From contig NZ_RAWE01000007.1 of the NCBI RefSeq assembly GCF_003611695.1, forward strand, positions 1-64,000: a DNA stretch of 64,000 nt, in the 5' to 3' direction. Position numbers and translations under genes: made by a program. This stretch comes from Corallococcus carmarthensis. GTDB lineage: Bacteria; Myxococcota; Myxococcia; Myxococcales; Myxococcaceae. Every line of letters begins with the position of its first letter. Within the stretch, counting starts at the first letter, position 1. The notes beneath the pieces are model-generated. The model was not told the origin of the DNA, did not search any database, and saw nothing but the letters and a program-made list of their open reading frames with translations. Below are positions 44,001 to 51,470 of the stretch, piece after piece.

Positions 44001-46709
44001 GAAGCGCAGCCGCAGTGGCAGCAGGTTCACGAAGTGGCCGGAGATGGCCTGCGACTCCTCGCGGCTCCGTCCGGAGAAAGCGCCTCCGACAATGAGGTCC
44101 TCCGCCCCGGAGTAGCGGTGCAGCAGCGCGCCGAACGCCGACAGCATCGTCATGAAGAGCGTGGCGTCCTCACCGCGCCCCAGCGCCTTCACCGACTCCA
44201 GGAGGTCCCTGGGGATTCGCACGACGTGCTTGGCCCCTCGGAAGCTCGGGACCGGTGGGCGGGGATGCTGCGTGGGCAGCTCCAGATTCGGTGCACCCGC
44301 GAGCGTATGCTTCCACCAATCCAGCTGCGGCGCGATGGCCTCCTGATAGCGAGGCCCCTGCTGCCAGACCGCGGCGTCGCCGTACTGGAGCGGCAGGGGC
44401 GGCAGCGAAGGTGCCTCCGCCAGATAGAAGCGGTGCAGCTCCTGGAGGAACACCGCCATCGTGAACCCATCCACGATGAGGTGATGCATCACCAGGGCGA
44501 GGCGACTCTCCGCCGCGCTCAGCTGCATCCACGTCGCTCGCAGCAGCGGCCCGTGCTCCAGGTCGAAAGGCTCACGCGCCTCCTGGGTGGCCAGCTGCAA
44601 GGCCTTCGCGCTCCGCAGGCTTTCGGGAACGGCGCGCAGGTCCACGCGTCGCAGGCGGAACGGCATCTCCGGCTGCACCCGCTGGAAGGGACCGTCCGAA
44701 TTCGAGCCGAAGGTGGTCCGCAGCACTTCATGCCGGGCGATGAGTGACAGGAACGCGCGCTCCAGCGCGTCAGGCTGGACGTCGCCGGGCAGGTACAGCG
44801 TGAACGGCTCGTTGTAGACGGCGCTTCCTGGCGCCACCTGAGCCAGCAGCCACAGTTGCCGCTGGGTGTCGGATAGCGGCAGGGGCCGCGTCCGGTCCAC
44901 CGTGACGACGGGTGGCAGGACAGGGCTCCGGCGCTCTCCCCGTACCGTCTCCACGTACCGCGCCAGCTCCGAGATGTTCGGACTGTCGAAGAGCGTCCGC
45001 ACGGGCAGGCGGACCGACACCGCCTGCTCCAGCCGTTCAATGAGGCGGATCGCGAGCAACGAGTCCCCGCCCGACTCCATGAAGCGGTCCCGCGTTCCAG
45101 CCCGCTGCGTCCCCAGGACCTCCGACCAGACGCGCGCGATGGCCTGCTCCAGCGGCGTGCTCGGTGTTTCACCTTCTCCCGAGCCAAAGCGTGGCGCTGG
45201 GAGTTGCTGACGATCCACCTTGCCGCTGGGATTGAGCGGCATCCGCTCCAGCACCATGACCGCATGCGGGAGCATGAAGTCCGGCAGCTTCGAGCCCAGA
45301 TACGCGCGCAGCTCCGCGTCCTCCAGCGCCGCATCTCCACGCCGTGAGACATACGCGACGAGCCGCTTGTCGCCCGGAGACGCCTCGTGCACCTGGACCA
45401 CGGCGTCAGCGACCCGAGGGTGGGTGCGCAGGACGCTTTCGATTTCCGCCAGCTCGACCCGGGCACCGCGAATCTTCACCTGGTGGTCCACGCGCCCCAG
45501 GAACTCCAGGTTGCCGTCCTCGAGCCACCGCACCCGGTCTCCCGTCCGGTACATCCGCGCCCCGGGCACGTCGCTGAACGGATCCGGAAGGAACCGCTCG
45601 CCGGTGAGCACGGGCCGGTTCAGGTAGCCCCGCGCGAGCCCCTCCCCACCCAGGTACAGCTCTCCCACTTCGCCCACGGACAGCGGTGCCCCCGCGTCAT
45701 CCAGGACGTGCAACTGGAGCCGCGCGAGCGCCCTCCCGATGGGAATGGACACGCCCGGTACCGGAGGCGAGTGGAGCTCATACGCCGTCGCGGAGGTGGT
45801 GCACTCCGTGGGTCCATAGCTGTTGAGCAGCCGCTGGGGTTTTCCCTGCGCCATGACCCGCGCCACCCACTTGGGGTCCAGCACGTCACCGCCCACCATC
45901 AAGACGCGGAGCGTGCCGAACGCGTCCGGGACGACCGCGGCCAGTTGATGGAACAGCGACGTGCTCAGCACCGCGACGGAGATGGCATCGCGCCGGAGCT
46001 TCGCCGCGAGGAGCGGAGGCGACAGCAGGGTCTCCCGTGAAACCAGGCACAAGGCCGCGCCATTCAGGAGCGCCCCCCAGACCTCCAGCGTCGAGGCATC
46101 GAAGGCATACGACGCGGCCTGAAGGACGCGGTCCTCGCGCCGGAAGCCCATGAAGCCTTCGTCCAACACCAGCCGCGCCACGCCCCGGTGCGGGATGCAC
46201 ACACCCTTGGGCCGCCCCGTGGAGCCCGACGTGTAGAGCACATACGCCAGCGAGTCCGGTCCCGCCCCACCCTTCACGTTCACGGCATCGAGCGCTTCTG
46301 GAGGTTCATCCGAAGTGGGAGCAGCGACGACCTGTCCCTGGAAGCGCAGCCCCTGGAGCGCCTCACGTCCTCCGACCAGGACCCGCATCCCGGAGTCCTC
46401 CACCATCGCGGCGAGCCGCTCCACGGGATGGCTGGGATCCAACGGGAGATAGGCGCCACCGGCCTTCAGGATGCCCAGCAATCCCACCAGCGTTTCCGGT
46501 GTGCGGTCGACACGGATGCCCACGGGCTGGTCGGGTCCTACCCCCAAGGCCTGGAGCCGCCGTGCCAGGCGGTTCGCACGCCGGTTGAGCGTGTCGTAAC
46601 TGAGCACACCGCCTTCGAAGTGCAGTGCCACGGCTTCCGGTGTGTCTCTCGCGTGCGCTTCAAACAACGTGGCGACATCCGGCCCTGGGTGCGCGGAGAT
46701 GAAATTCAT
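38058..46709 (-). CDS. Hybrid NRPS-PKS: A-PCP-C-A-PCP-KS-AT-ACP-TE
   Basis: A 2883-aa assembly line. Approximate domains: A1 10-500 (YTSGSTGRPKG); PCP1 with GGDSLLA near 548; C 605-1035 with HHLIVDG near 743; A2 1055-1540 (YTSGSTGQPKG); PCP2 with GGNSLLL near 1591; KS 1647-2075 with the Cys of TACSTS near 1821 and both His motifs (EAHGTATPLGDP, KSNVGHLDSAAG); AT 2170-2465 (GHSLGEYAAA; SGFH in place of HAFH, favouring malonyl-CoA); ACP with GGTSLLV near 2580; type I TE with GGHSSGG near 2715. All active-site motifs are intact. With no leading C domain, A1 loads the starter amino acid. There is no KR, DH or ER, so the thioester would be a dipeptidyl beta-ketone. A phosphopantetheinyl transferase is not nearby. 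Confidence 0.95.
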   Translation of the reverse strand: MNFISAHPGPDVATLFEAHARDTPEAVALHFEGGVLSYDTLNRRANRLARRLQALGVGPDQPVGIRVDRTPETLVGLLGILKAGGAYLPLDPSHPVERLAAMVEDSGMRVLVGGREALQGLRFQGQVVAAPTSDEPPEALDAVNVKGGAGPDSLAYVLYTSGSTGRPKGVCIPHRGVARLVLDEGFMGFRREDRVLQAASYAFDASTLEVWGALLNGAALCLVSRETLLSPPLLAAKLRRDAISVAVLSTSLFHQLAAVVPDAFGTLRVLMVGGDVLDPKWVARVMAQGKPQRLLNSYGPTECTTSATAYELHSPPVPGVSIPIGRALARLQLHVLDDAGAPLSVGEVGELYLGGEGLARGYLNRPVLTGERFLPDPFSDVPGARMYRTGDRVRWLEDGNLEFLGRVDHQVKIRGARVELAEIESVLRTHPRVADAVVQVHEASPGDKRLVAYVSRRGDAALEDAELRAYLGSKLPDFMLPHAVMVLERMPLNPSGKVDRQQLPAPRFGSGEGETPSTPLEQAIARVWSEVLGTQRAGTRDRFMESGGDSLLAIRLIERLEQAVSVRLPVRTLFDSPNISELARYVETVRGERRSPVLPPVVTVDRTRPLPLSDTQRQLWLLAQVAPGSAVYNEPFTLYLPGDVQPDALERAFLSLIARHEVLRTTFGSNSDGPFQRVQPEMPFRLRRVDLRAVPESLRSAKALQLATQEAREPFDLEHGPLLRATWMQLSAAESRLALVMHHLIVDGFTMAVFLQELHRFYLAEAPSLPPLPLQYGDAAVWQQGPRYQEAIAPQLDWWKHTLAGAPNLELPTQHPRPPVPSFRGAKHVVRIPRDLLESVKALGRGEDATLFMTMLSAFGALLHRYSGAEDLIVGGAFSGRSREESQAISGHFVNLLPLRLRFSEGLNVRGLLARVRRVCLEALEHQDAPLLRIVEAVNPARIPGANPLFQVSCTLEPPIAVPESGWRVEPHDVDTGTSKLDLSIELDERLDGMSVRWEYARDVFEPWMIHQLGDHFVTLLREAVRNPEQPVATLPLLSEVEQTRLLEWAQGPVEAVSHAECLHHPFEAQVERTPDAPALVFQGRTLSYRALNTEANRLAHHLLAQGIGPGDFVGVCLQRSFELIIAMLATLKAGAAYVPLDPAYPKARLEFTARDAGLKLILAQEATLALMDGAGVQVVALAQVRGGSEETPRLPVTGDDLAYVIYTSGSTGQPKGVRIGHRSAVHLSETVVSDFGFAPGQRVAQCSRYGFDFSVAEIFPTLSSGATLYLLSQSDVAAGEELADFLAAQRIHTAMFTPSALGSMAWRALPDLKLLVIGGEELPARLVDTWAPGRRFIQVYGPTEATVFTTSTECVAGEGPYSIGTPLPGYEVHLLDEALTPVPVGVRGALYIGGKGLAQGYLNRPELDAERFIPHPFSAEPGARLYKSGDVASHRPDGSIEFHGRSDRQLKLRGFRIELGEIEAALRKHPDVRDAVVEPRLLAGERHLVGYVIPRDAAAASRLLLPAFRDTLGETLPPHMVPRELVLLEAFPLGPTEKLDRDALPLPSGKSQAPEAPASTEREKALERIWCRILGVERVGRQEGFFDAGGNSLLLARVQAALASELGIRVSMATLFQFPTLESLARHLDADTREQPDPVTPEPARASGPIAIIGTAGRFPGAPGIDALWTLLVEGREGLSRFSRETLLAAGEDPQLLEDPAYVRASGLLEDVESFDAAFFGYSPLDARLMDPQLRVFLECAWEALEAAGYDPKRLPGKAGLFAGSGVPRYWLDQVLPRFRSLSVASEAYRSILGNPWQFLATATAYQLGLRGPALTVQTACSTSLVAVHLACQSLRTGESDVALAGGVSLFASGPSGYLHEPGGITSPDGHCRPFDAKGQGTVPSSGVGIVVLKRLEDALRDGDTIHAVIRGSAINNDGNAKVGFTAPGVEGQRDVIVRAHADAGVAPCDITYVEAHGTATPLGDPLEVQALRLAFGAREASEPAVVLGALKSNVGHLDSAAGVAGLIKTTLALEHRFLPGTVHFEYAHPDAGLERSPFVVSREGRPWSVPEGFTRIAGVSAFGIGGTNAHVVLEESLPEPAETLSPTAEVLVLSARSGEALGVASRRLADHLERKPGQSLADVAYTLQEGRTAFGYRRAIACETPAEAIEKLRRDGSVQLASSPLPEVCFLFPGTGTQEAGMGAEWYRRAPAYREAFDECAAHFGRDLERELRAVLLTNDGGPHAQEALRVPSLGMAAIFTTEYALSRLLDAWGLHPTSLLGHSLGEYAAACLSGVLSLKQAVALVALRGRLCDALPPSGMLAVPLSEGMLVQELPSGLSLAAVNGPGQCVVSGALEPLEDFAARLRERGVKTKRLPLASGFHSELVESAMQPLTDLVRSMTSRSPSIPMVSNVTGTWLTEDDAHDPTYWARHLRHTVRFSSGLELLLEDRERILVEVGPGQTLSALALLNPRVGRERLVLHTLGVPTGRRHPPESDEQALLHAVGQLWSAGFPVDWSKVRASGPRRRLVLPTYPFERKRYSLAEKAPRVPQPEVTKVPPSLSREEVRASMEALWKELLGVDTLTPDSHFFDLGGTSLLVVQLNRELKSRLSISLSLHAVLEHPTLGAWVRAVQDELERTGRPLLKHAPLRMVLQEGRRGRAPFFLVQPIGGTVYTYLPLAKRLGADTPVHAFRASGLEPGEVLYRDVPAMARVYVDELLAFQPQGPFWLGGHSSGGVIAYEMAAVLLERGHAVAGVIQIDTVTVDDSRRLGVRSVGDVLRLIDAFREISPRAAEGLRTAMALDTRLRDVVLATNEAIAAYAPGRHPVPLVYLRATERDAVLDVHATAWWKALTTASFQTHDVDGNHFTVMEEPFVAEVARIIQGHLREGRGDEGDERDAG

Positions 46710-46737
46710 GATGAGTCATTGCCCCCCACTTTCTCAA

Positions 46738-46782
46738 CGTACGGCCTCCAGAACCTTCGCCCCCGGCCTGGCCTGCCGTACG
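46738..46782. promoter_or_regulatory. Inverted repeat in the NRPS / YdjM-like divergent promoter region
   Basis: Perfect 8-bp arms CGTACGGC (46738-46745) and GCCGTACG (46775-46782), 29 bp apart, in an 86-bp spacer between divergent genes. A likely operator pair or a site for a dimeric regulator. Confidence 0.4.
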
Positions 46783-46795
46783 CTAGTGCACACCC

Positions 46796-47332
46796 ATGAA
46801 TCCCATCGTGCACGCCGAAGTGTCCTGGCTGCTGGCGCAAGGCCTGCGCGAGCGGCGCGACCGCCTCCTGGTCACCTGCGCGGGACTCGCTCCGGACTTG
46901 GATGGTTTGTCATTGCTGGCGGGTGAAGAGTCTTATTCGCGTTATCACCACGTGATTTTCCATGGCTACGTGGGAGCGCTCGTCACGTTGGCGGTCTGCA
47001 CGGCGCTGGCACGCCAGCGAGCGGCCGTGGCCCTGCTGTCGGTGGCTGCCTTCCACGGTCATCTGTTGTGCGACCTGGCGGGGAGCGGTCCCGGCTGGCC
47101 CATCCACTATCTGTGGCCGCGGAGCCTGGAGGCGTGGTCCTGGTCCGGCCAGTGGAACCTGGCCTCGTGGCAGAACACGCTCATTGCACTGGCCGCGACG
47201 CTGGCGTGTCTGGCGTGCGCACTGCCCTTCCGGCGGACCGCGCTGGAGTTGCTGTCACCGCGCTGGGACGCGGAGGTGGTCCGGACCGTGCGGCGGCGCT
47301 TTTCCAGACAGCCGGATTCCGGCGCCCCCTGA
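46796..47332 (+). CDS. YdjM-like membrane-bound metal-dependent hydrolase
   Basis: A 178-aa inner-membrane protein of the LexA-binding/YdjM superfamily. Conserved polar motifs lie between hydrophobic stretches: NPIVHAEVSW (N-terminal His), GLAPDLDGLS (PDxD), YHHVIFHGYV (HRxxxHS-like) and AFHGHLLCDLAG. Four hydrophobic segments are visible. The family is predicted to be a metal-dependent hydrolase acting on a lipid or membrane substrate, with little experimental evidence. ATG begins the conserved motif. It is divergent from the NRPS-PKS gene and convergent with the glutaminyl cyclase gene. Confidence 0.85.
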   Translation: MNPIVHAEVSWLLAQGLRERRDRLLVTCAGLAPDLDGLSLLAGEESYSRYHHVIFHGYVGALVTLAVCTALARQRAAVALLSVAAFHGHLLCDLAGSGPGWPIHYLWPRSLEAWSWSGQWNLASWQNTLIALAATLACLACALPFRRTALELLSPRWDAEVVRTVRRRFSRQPDSGAP

Positions 47333-47346
47333 AACGGGCTGTCTGG
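47304..47346. other. Stem-loop overlapping the 3' end of the YdjM-like gene
   Basis: Perfect 10-bp arms ccagacagcc (47304-47313) and ggctgtctgg (47337-47346) span the stop codon. No T-run follows on either strand. It may still stabilise or end convergent transcripts. Confidence 0.4.
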
Positions 47347-47353
47347 AATGCGC

Positions 47354-48154
47354 CTACGGCGTGGCGGCCGGCTCCAGCGTGACCTCGAAGAGGTCGGGCC
47401 ACAGCTTGCCGGTGAAGAACAGGCGGCCGGTGCCGGGCTCCAGCGCGATGCCGTTGAGCACCGCTTCATAGCTGTGCACGCGCCCGCGCACCGCCTGCGC
47501 CAGCGCCGACGCGTCGATGACCGCCAGCACTCGGCCGGTGGCGTAGTCGATCTTCAGGACGTTGTTGGAATGCCAGACGTTGGCGTAGACGCCGTCCTCC
47601 GCGCACTCCAACTCGTTGAGCATCTCCTGCTGCACGCCCTGCAACGTCACCTGCACCTGGGACTTCACGCGGAAGTCCTTCGGGTCGTGGAAGCGCAGCG
47701 TGGACGTGCCGTCGCTGCGCACCAGCTGGCCCTGCCAGTAGCACAGGCCCCAGCCCTCGCCCGCGTAGGACACCTGCTTCTCCCGCGCGGGCGGCGTGCC
47801 GTTCCACACGAAGAGCGTCTCGTCCTGCCAGGTGAGCTGGTACAGCCGCTCCCCGTCGCTCGCGAGCCCCTCCGGGAACACGTCCGGCAGGGCCTCCTTC
47901 CACAGGGGCGACGCCTGCTCCAGGGAGATGCGGCGCAGGTCGCCCTTCTCACCGGTGCTCTCGTAGAGCTGGCCCTGGTGGAACTGGAGCCCCTGCGTGA
48001 AGGCCGTGGGGTCGTGCGGATACGTGTGGACGATGCGCGCCACCAGCTTCCGAGGCGTGGCCTCCGGAGTCCCCGCGTCCGGCGTCTGGCGCTGCGTGGG
48101 CGCGCACGCCAGGCACAGGAGGGACAACGACAGGGACCAGGGGAGGCGGCGCAT
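47354..48154 (-). CDS. Glutaminyl-peptide cyclotransferase (beta-propeller type), lipoprotein
   Basis: A 266-aa protein. Signal peptide with lipobox LLCLAC. The mature part is the five-bladed propeller of plant/bacterial-type glutaminyl cyclases (PF05096): YPHDPTAFTQGLQF, LYESTGEKGDLRRI, EGLASDGERLYQLTWQDETLFVWN, GEGWGLCYW, LNELECAEDGVYANVWHSNNVLKID and the last blade VLNGIALEPGTGRLFFTGKLWP. The enzyme converts N-terminal glutamine to pyroglutamate, protecting exported proteins from aminopeptidases. Catalytic Glu candidates are in LNELE and EGW. Monocistronic. Confidence 0.93.
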   Translation of the reverse strand: MRRLPWSLSLSLLCLACAPTQRQTPDAGTPEATPRKLVARIVHTYPHDPTAFTQGLQFHQGQLYESTGEKGDLRRISLEQASPLWKEALPDVFPEGLASDGERLYQLTWQDETLFVWNGTPPAREKQVSYAGEGWGLCYWQGQLVRSDGTSTLRFHDPKDFRVKSQVQVTLQGVQQEMLNELECAEDGVYANVWHSNNVLKIDYATGRVLAVIDASALAQAVRGRVHSYEAVLNGIALEPGTGRLFFTGKLWPDLFEVTLEPAATP

Positions 48155-48225
48155 GGGCTTCCTTGCGACAAGACGACTTCACGGACGGCGGGCCACGCCA
48201 CCTTAGCGCGCCACCCGGGGCGGCT

Positions 48226-48687
48226 TCACTCGCGCGTCACCGCGAGGGCCACCTCCACCGCGCCGCGCAGCTCATCCATGTCGAACGGCTTGTTGAGCAC
48301 ACAGGCGGCCCCCAGGCGGAGGGCTTCGCGGTGCAGCTGCACGTCGCCAAAGGCGGTGATGAGGATGACCGGCGTGTTCCACTGCTCGCGGCGCAGCCGG
48401 GCGAGCACCTCCAGGCCCGTGAAGCCCGGCATGCGCACGTCGGTGATGATGAGGTCGGGCGCGCGCGACTCCGGCGCCGTCAGCCCATCAATGAGGACGC
48501 GCACCAGGTCCGGCCCGTCCGAGGCCTCCACCACCTCATAGCCTCGCCGCACCAACATCTTGCGGATGAGCGTGCGCATCTCCGTCTGATCATCCGCGAC
48601 CAGGATGCGCGGAGCCCGAGCGGGCTCGGATTCGGGGTCTTCCCAGGCCGCGGCGCGCGCGACCCCTTCCGTCTGCTCGTGCACCAT
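48226..48687 (-). CDS. Single-domain response regulator
   Basis: A 153-aa protein. A 27-residue acidic N-terminal tail leads into a receiver domain with all key residues: ILVADDQTE (acidic pair), LIITDVRMPG (phosphorylated Asp), VILITAFGD (Thr) and VLNKPFD (Lys). There is no output domain, so it acts by protein contact or as a phosphorelay intermediate. The partner kinase is not adjacent. ATG at 48687 has AGGAG ten bases upstream; the 100 upstream codons in frame do not look coding. It is divergent from htrA, with a set of TGGGGCA repeats between them. Confidence 0.9.
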   Translation of the reverse strand: MVHEQTEGVARAAAWEDPESEPARAPRILVADDQTEMRTLIRKMLVRRGYEVVEASDGPDLVRVLIDGLTAPESRAPDLIITDVRMPGFTGLEVLARLRREQWNTPVILITAFGDVQLHREALRLGAACVLNKPFDMDELRGAVEVALAVTRE

Positions 48688-48794
48688 GGACGTGAACTCC
48701 TGAAGGGGTTGAAGGTGCCGCGGCGGGGACGCTCGCGGGGGACCTCCCACTCCATGAGCATCCGCCGTGCCATGCCGTGAGGGCGCAGGGGCGG

Positions 48795-48851
48795 TGGGGC
48801 ATGGGGCACGCCGCCCCCGGGCGAAATGCCCCGGTTGGGGCACTTTGCCCC
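48795..48851. repeat. Cluster of TGGGGCA repeats, possible operators
   Basis: TGGGGCA occurs as a direct tandem at 48795-48801 and 48802-48808. It then forms the palindrome TGCCCCGGTTGGGGCA (48827-48842), with one more TGCCCC at 48846-48851. The cluster lies in the 434-bp spacer between the response-regulator and htrA genes, which otherwise shows no gene. Confidence 0.45.
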
Positions 48852-49121
48852 GCGTCCGGGGGCCTTCCGGGGCGTGGCTCCCCTCTGAAAGGGGTTCCGG
48901 CGGGGGTTGGCCCACGGACTGCAATGAAGTCCCGGCGTCGGACCGGATGCGGGGCTTCCTCAACGAGCTCCCTTCAGGCAGCTGGGCCACCGGTGGCTCC
49001 CGGTGTCGCTGGTGGAACGGGACCGCTGCCTCCTTCCCAGGGTGCCCACCGCATCCGGTTCGACTCTTTTCCCTCCGGTCCGGAAGGCCCGCCTCCGGCC
49101 GCCACCCAAGGAGAACGCACG

Positions 49122-50639
49122 ATGGTTCGCACGCTTCCGTCCCGCCGCCGCCTTGCCCGCGCGCTCACGCTGATGCCCCTGGTTGCCCTGGGAGCCTGCA
49201 CGCCGGCAGCGGACGTGGCTCCTCCCGCACGCCCCACGCTGTCCCTGAAGACAGCCACCACGCCCTCGGGCGCGAAGGTGGAGCCCGCGGTCTATTCGGC
49301 TCCCACGCCGGGTTCGCCCGGCGCGCTCATGTCACTGGCGCCGCTCGTGGACACGGTGAAGGGCGCGGTGGTGAACGTGGAGGTGCAGGCCCGCGCACGG
49401 CCCGCGATGGGTGGGATGCAGGGCCTGCCCCCCGGACTCGCCGAGCGCTTCGGCATGCAGGGCGGACAGAACCCCTTCGGTGAAGGAGGCGGCGCGCCCG
49501 CGAAGCAGGGGCTGGGTTCGGGCTTCATCGTCGACCCGGCCGGACTGGTGCTCACGAACAACCACGTGGTGGAGGGCGCGGACACCGTCCGGGTGAAGCT
49601 GGAGGACGGGCGCTCGTTCGAGGCGGAGGTGCTGGGCCGCGACTCGCTCACGGACGTGGCGCTGATCCAGTTGAAGGGCGTGTCCGGGAAGCTGCCGTTC
49701 GTGAAGCTGGGGGATTCGGATGGCCTGCGCGTGGGTGACCCCGTGATGGCCATTGGCAATCCGTTCGGGCTCGCGTCGAGCGTGAGCGCGGGCATCCTGT
49801 CCGCCCGGGCGCGCGACATCCACGCGGGTCCGTATGACGACTTCCTGCAGACGGACGCGGCCATCAACCCGGGCAACTCCGGCGGCCCGCTCTTCAACAT
49901 GAAGGGCGAGGTGGTGGGCATGAACACGGCCATCATCGGCGGCGCGACGGGCATTGGCTTCGCGGTGCCGGCGAACCTCATCCAGGCGCTCCTGCCGCAG
50001 CTCCAGGAGACGGGCGTGGTGCGCCGGGGCTGGGTGGGCCTGGCGGTGCAGGACCTCACGCCGGAGCTGGCGCGCGCGCTGCGCGTGGAGGCGGCGAAGG
50101 GCGCGGTGGTCGCTGGCGTCAGCGCGGGCGGGCCGGGCGCGAAGGCAGGCCTGCGCGAGGAGGACATCATCACGTCGGTGGGCGAGCGCGCGGTGGACTC
50201 CGCGGGTTCGCTGACGCGCGCGGTGGCGCTGCTCAAGCCGGGCAGCGAGGTGAAGGTGAGCCTGGTGCGCGGCGGCCAGGCGATGGAGGTGCCGGTGAAG
50301 CTGGGCACCCGGCCCACGCAGCGGGGTGAAGAGGAGATGACGCCCCGGGATTCGACGCCCGCGCCCTTGTCGAAGCGGCTGGGCCTGCGGCTGTCGGAGG
50401 CGCAGGACGGCAGCGGCGGCGCGCAGGTGGCGGCGGTGGAGTCCGGCAGCGCCGCGGAGCGCGCGGGACTGATGCCTGGGATGGTGCTGACGCAGGTGGG
50501 TGACCAGAAGGTGTCCGGCGTCGCCGAGGCGGCGCAGGCCCTGACGTCCGCGGAGCCGGGGTCCGCGCTGCTCTTGCGCGCGCGAGTGCCTGGACAGGAC
50601 GGGGCGCTGCTGCGTGCGATTGAAGTGCCGCAGCGGTAG
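49122..50639 (+). CDS. HtrA/DegP family serine protease, lipoprotein
   Basis: A 505-aa periplasmic protease. Signal peptide with lipobox LVALGACTP. S1C catalytic domain with His in LTNNHVVEG, Asp in DSLTDVALIQL and Ser in NPGNSGGPLF. Two PDZ domains follow (RRGWVGLAVQDLTPELA and RLGLRLSEAQDGSG). A Gly/Met-rich loop (AMGGMQGLPPGLAERFGMQ) occupies the LA loop position. DegP-type proteins degrade misfolded envelope proteins. AAGGAGAA precedes the ATG; the longer upstream frame is not coding. A lipobox is unusual for DegP and would tether it to a membrane. Confidence 0.93.
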   Translation: MVRTLPSRRRLARALTLMPLVALGACTPAADVAPPARPTLSLKTATTPSGAKVEPAVYSAPTPGSPGALMSLAPLVDTVKGAVVNVEVQARARPAMGGMQGLPPGLAERFGMQGGQNPFGEGGGAPAKQGLGSGFIVDPAGLVLTNNHVVEGADTVRVKLEDGRSFEAEVLGRDSLTDVALIQLKGVSGKLPFVKLGDSDGLRVGDPVMAIGNPFGLASSVSAGILSARARDIHAGPYDDFLQTDAAINPGNSGGPLFNMKGEVVGMNTAIIGGATGIGFAVPANLIQALLPQLQETGVVRRGWVGLAVQDLTPELARALRVEAAKGAVVAGVSAGGPGAKAGLREEDIITSVGERAVDSAGSLTRAVALLKPGSEVKVSLVRGGQAMEVPVKLGTRPTQRGEEEMTPRDSTPAPLSKRLGLRLSEAQDGSGGAQVAAVESGSAAERAGLMPGMVLTQVGDQKVSGVAEAAQALTSAEPGSALLLRARVPGQDGALLRAIEVPQR

Positions 50640-50655
50640 GCCGTGATGCTTTGTG

Positions 50656-50697
50656 GGCGCGCTCCACCGGCCGGGGTGTGAGCGCGCCGTTGTTCTT
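50656..50697 (+). terminator. Intrinsic terminator after the htrA gene
   Basis: Perfect 9-bp stem ggcgcgctc (50656-50664) / gagcgcgcc (50680-50688), followed by GTTGTTCTT. It abuts the stop codon of the convergent immunity gene. Confidence 0.75.
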
Positions 50698-51458
50698 CAG
50701 CGGGTGCGGGTGTTCAGGAGCCCCGCCCGGGTGAGCAGTTCGCGCACGCGCCGCGCGAGGGCCACGTGTTCCGGGTTGGCCACGGTGAAGCGTTCCGGGG
50801 TCAGGACGATGAGGGTGCCCTTGTCCTCGACCGGTTCGATGCGCACGGGCGCGGGCAGTGGGGGCACGGTGCCACGCTGCTTGGAGAAATAGGTCACCCA
50901 TCCGACCCAGGGGCCAGCCCTGTTGTCCTCGTCCATCTTCCGGTAGGCGTAAGACGCGGCCACGGCCCAGTCCGGGTCCATGGCCAGGGCCATGCTGCGC
51001 ACCGCATGCGTGAGCACGGGAGCGGAGATCACGCGCTCCGCGTTCGGACTGCGACCAAGCGTGGGCAGACTCAGCACGCAACTATTGGGGACGACTTCGG
51101 AATAGCACCCACAGTGGATGCTCAGAGCCGAGTTGTCATAGTCACCCCCTGCGTTGTTCAAGTTGCAGTGGAAGCCCAGTTCCTCGATGACCGGCTTCCC
51201 CTTCTCGCGGTTGACGCCTCGCCGAAACAGCTCGGTGAGGGTCGGCACGTCCGGTGGCATCATGGGGAATTTGCGAGCGTCCTTGAGCGAGCGTGCGGGC
51301 TTGTACCAGTGCTCAAGAAAGGGGTCGCACGCGGACAACAGCTCCAGCAGCTTCGCGGTGCGCAGCCCGCAGTCTTCAGGCGCTTCCCTGCGCACCCCCC
51401 AATAGGCGCCTGCGTAATATGTCTCGAGATACGTCCAGGGCCTGTCCGTGACGGTCAC
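50697..51458 (-). CDS. Immunity 52 family protein
   Basis: A 253-aa cytosolic-type protein. It matches the Imm52 pattern: TYLETYYAGAYWGVRREAPEDC at the N-terminus, then PFLEHWYKPARSLKDARKF, RRGVNREKGKPVIEELGF and FSKQRGTVPPLP. Imm52 proteins are almost always paired with restriction-endonuclease-fold toxins of the Tox-REase-5 type and bind to them. GTG start has GGAGG eight bases upstream. It begins 12 bp after the toxin stop, which is the expected tight coupling so that immunity is always made. Convergent with htrA. Confidence 0.88.
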   Translation of the reverse strand: MTVTDRPWTYLETYYAGAYWGVRREAPEDCGLRTAKLLELLSACDPFLEHWYKPARSLKDARKFPMMPPDVPTLTELFRRGVNREKGKPVIEELGFHCNLNNAGGDYDNSALSIHCGCYSEVVPNSCVLSLPTLGRSPNAERVISAPVLTHAVRSMALAMDPDWAVAASYAYRKMDEDNRAGPWVGWVTYFSKQRGTVPPLPAPVRIEPVEDKGTLIVLTPERFTVANPEHVALARRVRELLTRAGLLNTRTR

Positions 51459-51470
51459 CGTGATTCCTCC

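Noticed and set aside
38058..46709. A trans-AT polyketide module
   Set aside because: A complete AT domain with GHSLGE active site follows the KS in the same protein.
48834..48851. A sigma-54 promoter (TTGGGGCACTTTGCCCC)
   Set aside because: The GG and GC elements are too close together to fit the -24/-12 spacing. The sequence is better explained as part of the TGGGGCA repeat cluster.
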